In this document: piece after piece, positions 17,833 through 27,066 of the stretch
Position numbering within the stretch: the first letter of the stretch is position 1
Layout of the letters: each line of letters opens with the position of its first letter
Source of the DNA: Rhodopirellula sp. P2
GTDB taxonomy: Bacteria; Planctomycetota; Planctomycetia; Pirellulales; Pirellulaceae
Direction: 5' to 3'
Assembly: GCF_028768465.1 (NCBI RefSeq)
Contig: NZ_CP118225.1
Span: 7,227,417 to 7,291,416, forward strand
DNA: 64,000 nt
Notes under the pieces: model-generated
Databases searched by the model: none
Told to the model about the DNA's origin: nothing
Seen by the model: the letters and a program-made list of their open reading frames with translations, nothing else
Translations under genes and position numbers: made by a program

Positions 17833-18003
17833 AGGTCGTGCACTTTTGAAGTGCAGTGTTGCCAAACGCTTCTCATCACCCTCCCCCTGGGAGGGTGATG
17901 AGAAGCGAGGGGAGGGTCGAGCATCGGAACCAGCGAGTAACCCTCCCCGGCCCGAAGCGGGCCGACCCTCCCAAAGAGAGGGTGAAATAAAACGGCACGA
18001 CCT
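17833..18003 (-). mobile_element. 171-bp MITE-like element, copy 1
   Basis: Same length and content as 20330-20500 but in the opposite orientation. Ends are AGGTCGTGCACTTTT and, inverted, AGGTCGTGCCGTTTT. The inside holds CCCTCCC/GGGAGGG hairpins, a GCCCG...CGGGC hairpin and ATCACCCTCCCCCTGGGAGG. It carries no coding capacity, so it would need a transposase in trans. A fragment of one end (ATCGTGCCGTTTTGAAGTGC, about 17776) lies just before it. No clear target duplication was seen. Confidence 0.8.
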
Positions 18004-18331
18004 CCGCGGCGGGAAAAGCCGGAAAGCGAGCGTTCAGCGAGATTTCCGGGGAAGGGCAGTTCACGCCGCTTCCCATGCCCGGCCCCCTCCCTCGCGTACG
18101 CCTGAACGGCGTCGCTCGACCTCTCCCCCAACTTCGTTTCGGGAGAGGTGCAGCCTACGAAGCCCCGCTGAAAAGCGGCATCGACCAACTGCGCCGCCTC
18201 TCCAACAGGAGAGCGAAGTGGAGGGGCAACGGTCGACGATGAGCTGGGATCAAACATGCGTCCAATGTAACGCATCGTCGATGAAACACAGCAACGGAAG
18301 AATTCCGCTGGGCAAGGAACCCAGCGTGGAT
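18004..18331. other. Intergenic stretch with short GC hairpins
   Basis: About 330 bp between the MITE-like element and the end of msrA. It holds short inverted segments (CTCTCC...GGAGAG around 18121-18215; GCTGAAAAGCGGC), but no gene. CGCTGGG (18306-18312) and CCCAGCG (18320-18326) form a hairpin just after the msrA stop. It lacks a T-run, so a terminator role is possible but weak. Confidence 0.4.
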
Positions 18332-19063
18332 CTACTTCGCTGATTCTTTGATCTTGTCGCCGAATTCTCGGTTGAATTTGCGGACCTTGTTGGCAACCAC
18401 TGCTTGGCAGTAGCCGGCGTTTGGATTCCGGCGGTAGTAATCCTGGTGGAACTCTTCGGCCACATAAAACTTGGTGGCGGGCTCGATCAGCGTGACGATC
18501 GGATCCCGGTATTCTTTGCCCAGTTTTTCAATGGTCTTCTTGGCGATTTCACGTTGCTCCTCGTTGTGAACAAAGATGCTGCTGCGGTACTGCGGGCCAC
18601 CATCGGCGCCCTGTCGATTCAAGGTCGTTGGATCGTGCGTTTTGAAGAACACTTTGAGCAACTCTTCAAAATTCGTCTTGGTCGGGTCGTAGTAGATTTG
18701 GACCGCTTCGGCGTGCCCCGTCATCTTGCCGCAAACCTGATCGTAGTTGGGACGCTTGACTTTCCCTCCGATGTACCCCGAGACGACGTCGTTGACGCCT
18801 TCCATCCGCTCAAAAACGGCTTCCGTGCACCAGAAACAGCCCCCCGCCAACGTCACCACCTTTTCGCCCGGCCGAGTTTTGACCTCGACAATTTCGGAAT
18901 CCAAAGGCAAGCCGTTGTAATTGGGGTTGGCGTTGGGGTCGTCCGAATTCGTGCCCACGGGCGGAGCGGCCTGAGTGCAGGACGTCGCGACAATCAACAG
19001 TCCGGCTGCCGCGATGGACGCGAACGAGCGGGATGGCGAAGCGAAGATGGAGGGCACTGGCAT
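18332..19063 (-). CDS. msrA: Peptide methionine-(S)-sulfoxide reductase MsrA, lipoprotein form
   Basis: 243 aa. Reduces methionine-S-sulfoxide in proteins. The catalytic GGCFWCTEAVFERMEGV, GYIGGKVKRPNYDQVCGKMTGHAE and RSSIFVHNEEQ are all present, with the YRRNPNAGYCQAVV end of the family. The start is chosen at ATG 19063 because AGGAG (19070-19074) lies 6 nt upstream; ATG 19078 is less likely. The N-terminus is a signal peptide ending in a lipobox-like IVATSC, so the enzyme is probably exported and lipid-anchored, protecting envelope proteins; most MsrA are cytoplasmic. Confidence 0.93.
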   Translation of the reverse strand: MPVPSIFASPSRSFASIAAAGLLIVATSCTQAAPPVGTNSDDPNANPNYNGLPLDSEIVEVKTRPGEKVVTLAGGCFWCTEAVFERMEGVNDVVSGYIGGKVKRPNYDQVCGKMTGHAEAVQIYYDPTKTNFEELLKVFFKTHDPTTLNRQGADGGPQYRSSIFVHNEEQREIAKKTIEKLGKEYRDPIVTLIEPATKFYVAEEFHQDYYRRNPNAGYCQAVVANKVRKFNREFGDKIKESAK

Positions 19064-19471
19064 CAGAAACTCCTGCATTTGGATCGGGGGGATTCAGCCG
19101 TCTGGAGGTGAGAAATGGCGTTCGGGACGACGGACCGAGTTCATTCTTACGCAGTGGAAACCGGGGTGGGTCGGCAGAGGAACGATCCGTTTTCAGATTT
19201 TTGCCGCCCATCGCGGTTTCACGGCAGAGCCTCCCGTCCCCGGATTCGGATCCCAACCAACTCCAACCTCCGAATTCTTGGCGAATCCGGCTACCACCAA
19301 CTTCACAACCCGAACGCGTCAGCGAGGGACCACACTGATATTCTGGCAAATCCAGCGACGGACGCAAACGCGGTTCCCAAGCCCCATGGGTTCAGAAAAC
19401 GTGACGCCGCGATAGGATGACTTCGACCATTCATCCCCCCTTCGCACGCCGCTTCGCAAACGACTTCTCGA
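19064..19471. other. Intergenic stretch with half-elements of the dispersed repeats
   Basis: About 400 bp between divergent msrA and thioesterase genes. At about 19264-19345 lie a right half of the GAATTC-containing palindrome family (GAATTCTTGGCGAATCCGGC ends near 19294) and one CGCGTCAGCGAGGGACCACA arm. The rest must hold the two promoters; none was identified with confidence. Confidence 0.55.
19070..19074 (-). promoter_or_regulatory. Ribosome binding site of msrA
   Basis: AGGAG on the minus strand, 6 nt before the ATG at 19063; it selects this start over the ATG at 19078. Confidence 0.65.
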
Positions 19472-19924
19472 ATGCCTCACGCCTTCTTTGACCTGCATCA
19501 CACCGTTGCCGAGGACGAAATCGATGCCCAGCAACACGTCCACAACCTGCGGTATTTGCAGTGGACGCTGTGGGCCGCTCGCGATCACAGCGCCGCCCAA
19601 GGCTGGGATGCGGCCGCGGCATTGAAAGCCGGTTTCGGCTGGGTCGTTCGCGGGCATGACATCACCTACCGCGCCGCGGCTCTGGCGGGCGATGACCTGA
19701 TCATCCGAACTTGGATCCCCAGCTGGAACCGATATTCCTGCCAGCGGCAATACACGGTGACTCGCCCGTCCGATCAAACCGTTTTGGCCAAGGTTCAAAC
19801 CCGCTGGGTGTTTGTCGATTTGAATCGGCACCGTGCGATCGAGATCCCTGCCGACGCAGTTGCCGCCATCCAAGTTTGCGAAACGCCTCCGCCTCTTCCT
19901 TGGGCCGACTCCCATGACACCTGA
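19472..19924 (+). CDS. Acyl-CoA thioesterase, 4HBT (YbgC/FadM-like) hotdog fold
   Basis: 150 aa, cytoplasmic. Hotdog-fold thioesterase pattern: VAEDEIDAQQHVHNLRYLQW (the IDxxxHVxNxxY signature, with the Asp replacing nothing essential), GFGWVVRGHDITYRAAALAGD, and QTRWVFVDLNRHRAIEIP. Such enzymes hydrolyse acyl-CoA thioesters; chain specificity cannot be read from sequence. The stop overlaps the next gene by 11 nt, so the pair is probably an operon. Confidence 0.85.
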   Translation: MPHAFFDLHHTVAEDEIDAQQHVHNLRYLQWTLWAARDHSAAQGWDAAAALKAGFGWVVRGHDITYRAAALAGDDLIIRTWIPSWNRYSCQRQYTVTRPSDQTVLAKVQTRWVFVDLNRHRAIEIPADAVAAIQVCETPPPLPWADSHDT

Positions 19925-20330
19925 TCAACGACTGAAATGGTTCCTGCGAATCATCGGTGCGGCCGCGTTGCTGGCGTTTGCCGCGGCGGTCATGCCAGAG
20001 AAATGGATGATTGAAATCGCTCAGGAACTCGGCATCGATCCCTTCCCCGAGTCGCCGCTGACGTTCTACCTCGCTCGCAATTTGTCGCTGCTGTATGGGT
20101 TTGTCGGTGCGCTGCTGTGCATCCTGTCAGCCGACCTGCCGCGCTATCGCGACCTGATCCGCTGGGCGGCACGGGGAACGATCGCGTTTGGAGTGCTGCA
20201 ATGGGTTGTCGATGCAATGTCTGGATTGCCGGGATGGTGGACGATCGGGGAGGGCGGATCGACGCTGGTCGGCGGGCTGTTTTTGAGCTGGTTGGAACGA
20301 ACCGCCCGAAAAGCCGCCCCATCGCCATGA
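19914..20330 (+). CDS. Small integral membrane protein of unknown function
   Basis: 138 aa from the ATG at 19914 inside the end of the thioesterase gene (11-nt overlap). About four hydrophobic segments: FLRIIGAAALLAFAAAVMP, LSLLYGFVGALLCILSA, TIAFGVLQWVVDAMSG and STLVGGLFLSWLE. No motif for a specific activity was recognised. The final base of its TGA stop codon is the first base of the MITE-like element at 20330. Confidence 0.75.
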   Translation: MTPDQRLKWFLRIIGAAALLAFAAAVMPEKWMIEIAQELGIDPFPESPLTFYLARNLSLLYGFVGALLCILSADLPRYRDLIRWAARGTIAFGVLQWVVDAMSGLPGWWTIGEGGSTLVGGLFLSWLERTARKAAPSP

Positions 20331-20500
20331 GGTCGTGCAGTTTTATTTCACCCTCCCTTTGGGAGGGTCGGCCCGCTTCGGGCCGGGGAGGGTTACGCGC
20401 TGGTTCCGATGCTCGACCCTCCCCTCGCTTCGCTCGACCCTCCCAGGGGGAGGGTGATGAGAAACGCCTGGAAACACAGCACTTCAAAACTGCACGACCT
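20330..20500 (+). mobile_element. 171-bp MITE-like element, copy 2
   Basis: Perfect 15-bp terminal inverted repeats, AGGTCGTGCAGTTTT and its complement. Internal hairpins: CCCTCCCTTTGGGAGGG, GCCCGCTTCGGGC, and CCCTCCC...GGGAGGG pairs. It starts on the last base of the upstream stop codon. Copy 1 is inverted at 17833-18003 and exactly as long. A partial relative with only the CCCTCCC...GAGGGGAGGG core lies at about 30703-30742. Confidence 0.85.
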
Positions 20501-20627
20501 CCCATCCCAGGCGGACTCGGCCGTGGCGGGTTCCGACGAAAGCCTGCGTTGAGTATTTTTCTGCTCCGCCGAGTTTGTTTGGCGAATTTCCTGTTTTCAA
20601 AACCTTTCGAACCCTTGTGTTTCTGCC

Positions 20628-21086
20628 ATGCAACGCACCCTCGTCTTGCTCAAACCTGATTGTGTCCAACGCCGCTTGATCGGTGACGTCCTGTCCCGAT
20701 TCGAAACCAAGGGACTGCACATCGTTGCCATGAAGTTGCTGCAAGTGACACCAGAGCTGTCCAAGCAACACTACGCCGAACACGTCGAAAAACCGTTCTA
20801 CCCCTCGCTGGAAGAGTTCATCACCTCGGCGCCCGTCGTGGCCATCGCCTTGGAAGGCCTGGAAGTCATTCGCGTCGTCCGCGACATGCTCGGCGCCACC
20901 AACGGCCTGCAAGCCGCTCCGGGCACCCTGCGTGGTGATTACAGCAGCAGCCGCCAAATGAACCTGGTTCACGCCAGCGACAGCGAAGAATCGGCCCAAC
21001 GAGAACTGGACCTGTACTTCAATGCCGACGAATTCTGCGACTACTCGCTGGTCCTGACACCTTTCATGCGTGCCGACGACGAATAG
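20628..21086 (+). CDS. ndk: Nucleoside diphosphate kinase
   Basis: 152 aa, cytoplasmic. Transfers the gamma-phosphate of ATP to other NDPs through a phospho-histidine. Recognised by RTLVLLKPDCVQRRLIG at the start, YAEHVEKPFYPSLEEFI, the nucleotide-site RGDYSSS segment and the active-site histidine in NLVHASDSEESAQREL (about residue 115). Standard family length. There is no strong ribosome site. It is followed after 39 nt by the secreted-protein gene. Confidence 0.97.
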   Translation: MQRTLVLLKPDCVQRRLIGDVLSRFETKGLHIVAMKLLQVTPELSKQHYAEHVEKPFYPSLEEFITSAPVVAIALEGLEVIRVVRDMLGATNGLQAAPGTLRGDYSSSRQMNLVHASDSEESAQRELDLYFNADEFCDYSLVLTPFMRADDE

Positions 21087-21125
21087 TTATAATTTGGGTT
21101 CCCTCCTTCCCACCTGAGGCAACCC

Positions 21126-22001
21126 ATGTCGCTGCTTGAGTCCCCGCTTTCTTTCAGTCCGGCCGTTCAACGATTCGTTGGCGGCCTGTTGATCTGTTTC
21201 GGATTGCTTGTCGTTTCGCCCGCGAACGCGACCGCCCAGGGTTTCGGCAACAACGCCGCCGCGGGTGGCGCCAACGAAGTCACCTCGTTCCGCGGCAAAC
21301 TGGTTTCCTCCCGCGGCATGATCCTGACGATCGAGCGGGAAGACGGCACCGAAGTCATGGTGCAAACCCCCGACTCGGTCTCGCAGCTGACCTTCATCGC
21401 GAAAGCCTTGCCGGCCTACTTGCGTCCCGGCATGCTGGTTCGCTTCAAAACCAACCTGGGACCCGCCGGCACGCCTTTGGAACCGGTCAGCAAGCTCGAA
21501 CTGTTTGCCCCCGTCAACGCGAAGTTGCTCAAAGGTCGGGAGCGCGAAAACTTTCAACCTGGCGTTTACCCCAGCAACCCACCGCAGCGCGGCAATGCAG
21601 GTCCACCGACCGGCCCCGTGACCGTGGTCGGCAACCTTATGGCCCTCAACCCGCAAGGCGGGGTCGCACTGCGAGCAGGCAATGTTCCCGTTCAAACGAT
21701 GACGTCACCAGATCTGGAACTGCAACTTCGGGTCAACAATCTGTCGCTGGCCCAACCGGGTGACGCCGTGGACGTGCGAGGCTTCTACCAACCGCCGGAC
21801 GACACCAAGGTCAAAGCCGAATCGATCCAAATCACAACCGATCGCGTCTACGGCGAAACGCCTCCGCCCACCGAACGACGTTCGCGCCGCAGCAAACGAG
21901 GCGAGCGTGACAAGGACAACGCGGCGGAAACTGAAAACGCCGACGAAGCCAAACCGGAAGAAGGCAGATCTCTCGGAATTCCAGATGCCGACCCCGAGTG
22001 A
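21126..22001 (+). CDS. Secreted protein of unknown function with a charged tail
   Basis: 291 aa. Signal peptide FVGGLLICFGLLVVSPANATA (cut near residue 37), a middle part with beta-rich segments (FRGKLVSSRGMILTIEREDG, then LRPGMLVRFKTNLG) and a similar second half (VTVVGNLMALNPQGGVALRA), suggesting two repeats of a small OB-like or barrel domain. The tail is highly charged (ERRSRRSKRGERDKDN). TATAAT at 21088-21093 could be the -10 of its own promoter; no good -35 was seen. The TGA stop lies at the edge of the first repeat (TGAATCCGGCTAC). Confidence 0.75.
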   Translation: MSLLESPLSFSPAVQRFVGGLLICFGLLVVSPANATAQGFGNNAAAGGANEVTSFRGKLVSSRGMILTIEREDGTEVMVQTPDSVSQLTFIAKALPAYLRPGMLVRFKTNLGPAGTPLEPVSKLELFAPVNAKLLKGRERENFQPGVYPSNPPQRGNAGPPTGPVTVVGNLMALNPQGGVALRAGNVPVQTMTSPDLELQLRVNNLSLAQPGDAVDVRGFYQPPDDTKVKAESIQITTDRVYGETPPPTERRSRRSKRGERDKDNAAETENADEAKPEEGRSLGIPDADPE

Positions 22002-23261
22002 ATCCGGCTACCGAACATCACAACTCGCCCCGGAGGGGCCGTCGTCGGTAGCTCGGGGCGTCAGCCCCGAGACCGCGCGCGGACATCGCCATGTCGCCCC
22101 GGACGGGGCCGTCGTCGACGATGCCGCCCAAGGTGGCTGGCACCCTCCAGCACGCAAACCACCGCCAGCGCATTCGCCTCAAACTCGCCCGCTCGACCAA
22201 CTCCAACCTCTGAATTCTGGCGAATCCAGCTACCGAACATCACAACCCGAACGCGTCAGCGAGGGACCGCCCACCCACTCGTCCCTCCGAATTCTGGCAA
22301 ATCCGGCGATCGAACATCACAACTCGCCCCGGAGGGGCCGACATCGGTAGCTCGGGGCGGAAGCCCCGAGACCGCGCACGGACATCGCCACGCCGCCCCG
22401 GACGGGGCCGTCGTCGACGATGCCACCCAAGGTGACTGGCAACATCCGGCACGCAAACCACCACCATCGCATTCGCCTCGAACTCGCCCGCTCAACCAAC
22501 TCGCGCATCTGAATTCTGGCGAATCCAGCTACCGAACATCCCAACTCGCCCCGGAGGGGCCGACATCGGTAGCTCGGGGCGGAAGCCCCGAGACCGCGCG
22601 CGGACATCGCCATGCCGCCCCGGACGGGGCCGTCGTCGACGATGCCGCACAAGGTGGCTGGCACCATCCGGCTCGCAAACAACCGCCATCGCAGTCGCCT
22701 CGAACTCGCCCGCTCGACCAACTCCAACCTCCGAATTCTGGCGAATCCAGCGACCGAACATCACAACTCGCCCCGGAGGGGCCGTCGTCGATAGCTCGGG
22801 GCGGAAGCCCCGAGACCACGCGCGGACATCGCCATGCCGCCCCGGACGGGGCCGTCGTCGACGATGCCGCCCAAAGTGGCTGGCACCATCCGGCACGCAA
22901 ACCACCGCCAGCGCATTCGCCTCGAACTCGCCCGCTCAACCAACTCGCGCATCTGAATTCTGGCGAATCCAGCTACCGAACCATCCGAATTCTGGCGAAT
23001 CCGGCTACCGAACATCACAACTCGCCCCGGAGGGGCCGACATCGGTAGCTCGGGGTGGAAGCCCCGAGACCACGCGCGGACATCGCCATGCCGCCCCGGA
23101 CGGGGCCGTCGTCGAAGATGCCGCCCAAAGTGGCTGGCACCCTCCAGCACGCAAACAACCGCCAGCGCATTCGCCTCGAACTCGCCCGCTCAACCAACTC
23201 GCACATCTGAATTCTGGCGAATCCGGCTACCGAACCTCCGAATTCTGGCGAATCCGGCTAC
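22001..23261. repeat. Array of five GC-rich ~215-bp repeats bounded by GAATTCTGGCGAATCC boxes
   Basis: Copies start at about 22020, 22320, 22541, 22764 and 23018. Each runs from AACTCGCCCCGGAGGGG through AGCTCGGGGCGGAAGCCCCG, CGCCCCGGACGGGGCCGTCG, GTGGCTGGCACC and GCATTCGCCTCGAACTCGCC to a GAATTCTGGCGAATCC box ending in GCTAC. A CGCGTCAGCGAGGGACCGCC arm lies between copies 1 and 2. The minus-strand frames through it repeat one peptide and are not believed. Confidence 0.9.
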
Positions 23262-23268
23262 CAAGACG

Positions 23269-25200
23269 TCAGCCGTCTGCCGACGTCAGCCGAAGGATCG
23301 GCTGTTCATCATCCGGCCAGGAAACAAACAACTCGGCCGACAGACTCGCTTGCCCCGCCAGCGTTGCGATGAGCTGATCCAGCTCCGCCAAACGCTCGGC
23401 AAACATCTTCCAACTCTTCTGCTGACTCTCGAGTTGGTCCAACTGCTGATCCAAGCGAGCCTCCAAACGCCGCGCCCGCGAACTCTCGGCTCGCGAAATC
23501 GCGGCCTCCAATTCAGTGTGTCTCAAGTCGGCGAGTTCCATTTGCCGAGTCACCGCGGCCAGCGTCTGCGAGACATCCGTGCGGTCGGTCCATTGCCATG
23601 GCATCGACGGGTCCAGCCTCGCCCCAAATCGGACTCGAACCGTCATCATCCGCGTTGTCTGAACGTCCACCCGAACCACCACCGCCACCGATTCCGAATC
23701 TTGTTGGCTCAACACCGCGATGCCGCGAACCTTGCGTGGCGATGCGTTTTCAATGGGTTCGATCCACCCCACATCCACTCCCTCGGGCACTTCCAAATTC
23801 ATGCTCAACCGAGATCGCTTGGGTTCGGGAGGCGCCTCCAAATCCCACTTCCTCTTCCCATCCCGCTCTGCCAAGTCCACTGGGATCGCATCCCCACGTA
23901 AACTCGGCCGCAAATAAACACGACGTCCCGCGGCAAGTTCCATTCGTCCGTGAAGCAACGCCTTTCGATCCGCGTCCAACGCCCCCGGCAACCACTCCAG
24001 CCTCGATTCCTTCTCGTCCGTCTGCGCGCGAAACGTTGCGATCGCGGTTTGATCTGACGTCCGCAGGATCGATCCACCATCGACTCTTGCATCCGAAATC
24101 GAAAACGCGGCTCCATTGCCAGGAAAGCCCAGCCCCGTGTTCGTCCAGGATGAAACCGGCCAGGAATCGTGTTGGGCTGCATCGGAACCAGCGATGGGGA
24201 GTGGCGGCAATGAAACGAAGAACGTTTGCGAGTCCGCCGCCATCGACGCTTCCGTGGATCCGGTCACCGCGTCCGAGTCCATGTCGTCCGCGTCACCATC
24301 ACTCATCACATCCGCTTCCTCGCCACCACCAAACGATGCGGAACGAACGTCTTCCGAAGCCAACACTGCGTTGGTCGTGGCCTGATCAACCTCGCCAGCC
24401 TCTTCGTCACTGGAAGATTCCGTCGCGACCGGAGCGGGAATCAGGTCATCCAACGAAAACGCCGACGATGTCATCTCGCTCGCCTCCGCCGTCGATGGTT
24501 TCCCGGTCGAAGACTGTGCGACCGGGCTCGGCTCCACAATCTCAGAGGCACTGATCTCGACGCCTCCCGCCGAGGCGTCTGCCGATGCGGACGAGTCCAA
24601 TGTGCCGGAGTCCATCAGCGTTCCCAGTTCCATCGCCGACTCATCGTTGGTCGCAATGAATCCCGCGTCAAAGACATCCGCTGCTTCCTTTGACTCCAAA
24701 CCCTCTCCTGCGAAATCACTGGATGTCTGCGCCAGCCCTGGTTCGGAACTTGGCCACCAAAGAAACGCCGCACCGAGCAAAACGATTGCCGCAATCGCAC
24801 CGATCAGAATGGGCTCGGAAATGAAAGACCGCTTGGGTTTCGAATCGAACCTGGTGAGTTCCGCCGGATCGTTCAGCTGGAGAGGCTCCACGAACTCGTC
24901 GTCAGTTGGTTCCGAGTCAGCGCGGTCCTCCTCAAGAGATGGCTCGGTCGCTGCATCGCTTTCGGTCAAGCCGATCAATTGCCCGTGTCGATCCACCCCA
25001 TGCGATTGCCAAAACGCGTGACTGGGTGAGCGAATCGAATTGCTCGACGAAGCCGCGGTCTCCGTGTCCGGGAACATTGCTTCCGCAGCGACGACCAAGC
25101 GATCCCAGATGTCCCCGGGAGGCTCACCCAGCCGATCGATCATGTTCGCCACCGATTCCACGTGAGTCGGCACCGAATCGCTCTTGGACGTGGTGTTCAT
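23269..25200 (-). CDS. Membrane-anchored acidic protein of unknown function
   Basis: 643 aa from the ATG at 25200 (MNTTSKSDSV). About 135 cytoplasmic residues (an N-terminal GEPPGDIWDRLVVAAEAMFP helix region) precede one membrane helix, ILIGAIAAIVLLGAAFLWW, then a Ser/Asp/Glu-rich spacer. A C-terminal region holds PGNGAAFSISDARVDGGSIL and a coiled-coil stretch (LEAAISRAESSRARRLEARL). No catalytic motif was recognised. The longer frame to 25530 only adds repeat sequence and is rejected. Its stop lies 8 nt from the GCTAC end of the repeat array at 23261. Confidence 0.7.
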   Translation of the reverse strand: MNTTSKSDSVPTHVESVANMIDRLGEPPGDIWDRLVVAAEAMFPDTETAASSSNSIRSPSHAFWQSHGVDRHGQLIGLTESDAATEPSLEEDRADSEPTDDEFVEPLQLNDPAELTRFDSKPKRSFISEPILIGAIAAIVLLGAAFLWWPSSEPGLAQTSSDFAGEGLESKEAADVFDAGFIATNDESAMELGTLMDSGTLDSSASADASAGGVEISASEIVEPSPVAQSSTGKPSTAEASEMTSSAFSLDDLIPAPVATESSSDEEAGEVDQATTNAVLASEDVRSASFGGGEEADVMSDGDADDMDSDAVTGSTEASMAADSQTFFVSLPPLPIAGSDAAQHDSWPVSSWTNTGLGFPGNGAAFSISDARVDGGSILRTSDQTAIATFRAQTDEKESRLEWLPGALDADRKALLHGRMELAAGRRVYLRPSLRGDAIPVDLAERDGKRKWDLEAPPEPKRSRLSMNLEVPEGVDVGWIEPIENASPRKVRGIAVLSQQDSESVAVVVRVDVQTTRMMTVRVRFGARLDPSMPWQWTDRTDVSQTLAAVTRQMELADLRHTELEAAISRAESSRARRLEARLDQQLDQLESQQKSWKMFAERLAELDQLIATLAGQASLSAELFVSWPDDEQPILRLTSADG

Positions 25201-27050
25201 ACGCTTCGTTATAACGAAACGCACAGAACATTTCCGACTGCCGCCAGATTCCCTGCAGTGGTCGCCGGATTCGCCCCAACTCGCCCCGGACGGGGCCGAC
25301 ATCGGTAGCTCAGGGCGGAAGCCCCGAGACCGCGCGAGGACATCGCCATGTCGCCCCGGACGGGGCCGTCGTCGACCATGCCGCCCAAAGTGGCTGGCAC
25401 CCTCCGGCACGCAAACAACCACCATCGCATTCGCCTCGAACTCGCCCGCTCGACCAACTCCAACCTCTGAATTCTGGCGAATCCAGCTACCGATCCTCTG
25501 AATTCTGGCGAATCCGCCGACCAACATCACAACCCGAATGCGTCAGCGAGGGACCGCCCACCCACTCGTCCCTCCGAATTCTGGCAAATCCGGCGATCGA
25601 ACATCCCAACTCGCCCCGGAGGGGCCGTCGTCGGTAGCTCAGGGCGGAAGCCCCGAGACCGCGCGAGGACATCGCCATGTCGCCCCGGACGGGGCCGTCG
25701 TCGACCATGCCGCCCAAAGTGGCTGGCACCCTCCGGCACGCAAACAACCACCATCGCATTCGCCTCGAACTCGCCCGCTCGACCAACTCCAACCTCTGAA
25801 TTCTGGCGAATCCAGCTACCGATCCTCCGAATTCTGGCGAATCCAGCGACCGAACATCCCAACTCGCCCCGGAGGGGCCGACATCGGTAGCTCGGGGCGG
25901 AAGCCCCGAGACCACGCGCGGACATCGCCACGCCGCCCGGACGGGGCCGTCGTCGACGATGCCGCCCCAAGTGGCTGGCACCATCCGGCTCGCAAACCAC
26001 CGCCAGCGCATTCGCCTCGAACTCGCCCGCTCGACCAACTCCAACCTCTGAATTCTGGCAAATCCGGCTACCGATCCTCTGAATTCTGGCGAATCCGCCG
26101 ACCAACATCACAACCCGAATGCGTCAGCGAGGGACCGCCCACCCACTCGTCCCTCCGAATTCTGGCGAATCCAGCGACCGAACATCACAACTCGCCCCGG
26201 AGGGGCCGACATCGATAGCTCGGGGCGGAAGCCCCGAGACCGCGTGCGGACATCGCCATGTCGCCCCGGACGGGGCCGTCGTCAACGATGCCACCCAAGG
26301 TGGCTGCCACCATCCGGCACGCAAACCACCGCCAGCGCATTCGCCTCGAACTCGCCCGCTCAACCAACTCCAACCTCTGAATTCTGGCAAATCCGGCTAC
26401 CGAACATCCTAACTCGCCCCGGAGGGGCCGACATCGGTAGCTCGGGGCGGAAGCCCCGAGACCGCGTGCGGACATCGCCATGTCGCCCCGGACGGGGCCG
26501 TCGTCAACGATGCCGCCCAAAGTGGCTGGCACCCTCCGGCACGCAAACAACCGCCATCGCATTCGCCTCGAACTCGCCCGTTCAACCAACTCCAACCTCT
26601 GAATTCTGGCGAATCCAGCTACCGAACCTCCGAATTCTTGACGAATCCGCCGACCAACATCACAACCCGAATGCGTTAGCGAGGGACCGCCCACCCACTC
26701 GTCCCCCCGAATTCTTGACGAATCCGGCTACAACAACGCCGCCCACCTGGACTCCTCCAGAGCCACGCATCCCAACTCGCCCCGGACGGGGCCGTCGTCG
26801 GTAGCTCGGGGCGGAAGCCCCGAGACCGCGTGCGGACATCGCCATGTCGCCCCGGACGGGGCCGTCGTCGACGATGCCGCCCAAAGTGGCTGGCACCATC
26901 CGGCACGCAAACAACCGCCAGCGCATTCGCCTCGAACTCGCCCGCTCAACCAACTCCAACCTCTGAATTCTGGCGAATCCAGCTACCGATCCTTTGAATT
27001 CTTGGCGAATCCGGCTACCGATCCTCTGAATTCTTGACGAATCCAGCTAC
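25201..27050. repeat. Array of six GC-rich repeats with GAATTC boxes
   Basis: Copies of the ~215-bp unit start at about 25277, 25607, 25861, 26189, 26411 and 26773, broken by CGCGTSAGCGAGGGACCGCC arms near 25530, 26108 and 26668. Extra GAATTCTTGACGAATCC boxes occur near 26631, 26708 and 27028. GCTAC at 27046-27050 ends the array, 16 nt from the stop of the next gene. Confidence 0.9.
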
Positions 27051-27066
27051 GACGGGTGACTCTGGA

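Noticed and set aside
17751..18275. N-terminal extension of the secreted-protein gene up to 18275
   Set aside because: It crosses the whole 171-bp MITE-like element; a start at 17750 gives a normal signal peptide.
25201..25530. N-terminal extension of the membrane-anchored protein up to 25530
   Set aside because: This part is GC-rich repeat sequence; the ATG at 25200 begins the protein-like region.
22018..26959. Minus-strand frames of the ELVERASSRRMRWRWFACR type
   Set aside because: Translation of the GC-rich repeats; the same peptide appears in every copy and in other frames.
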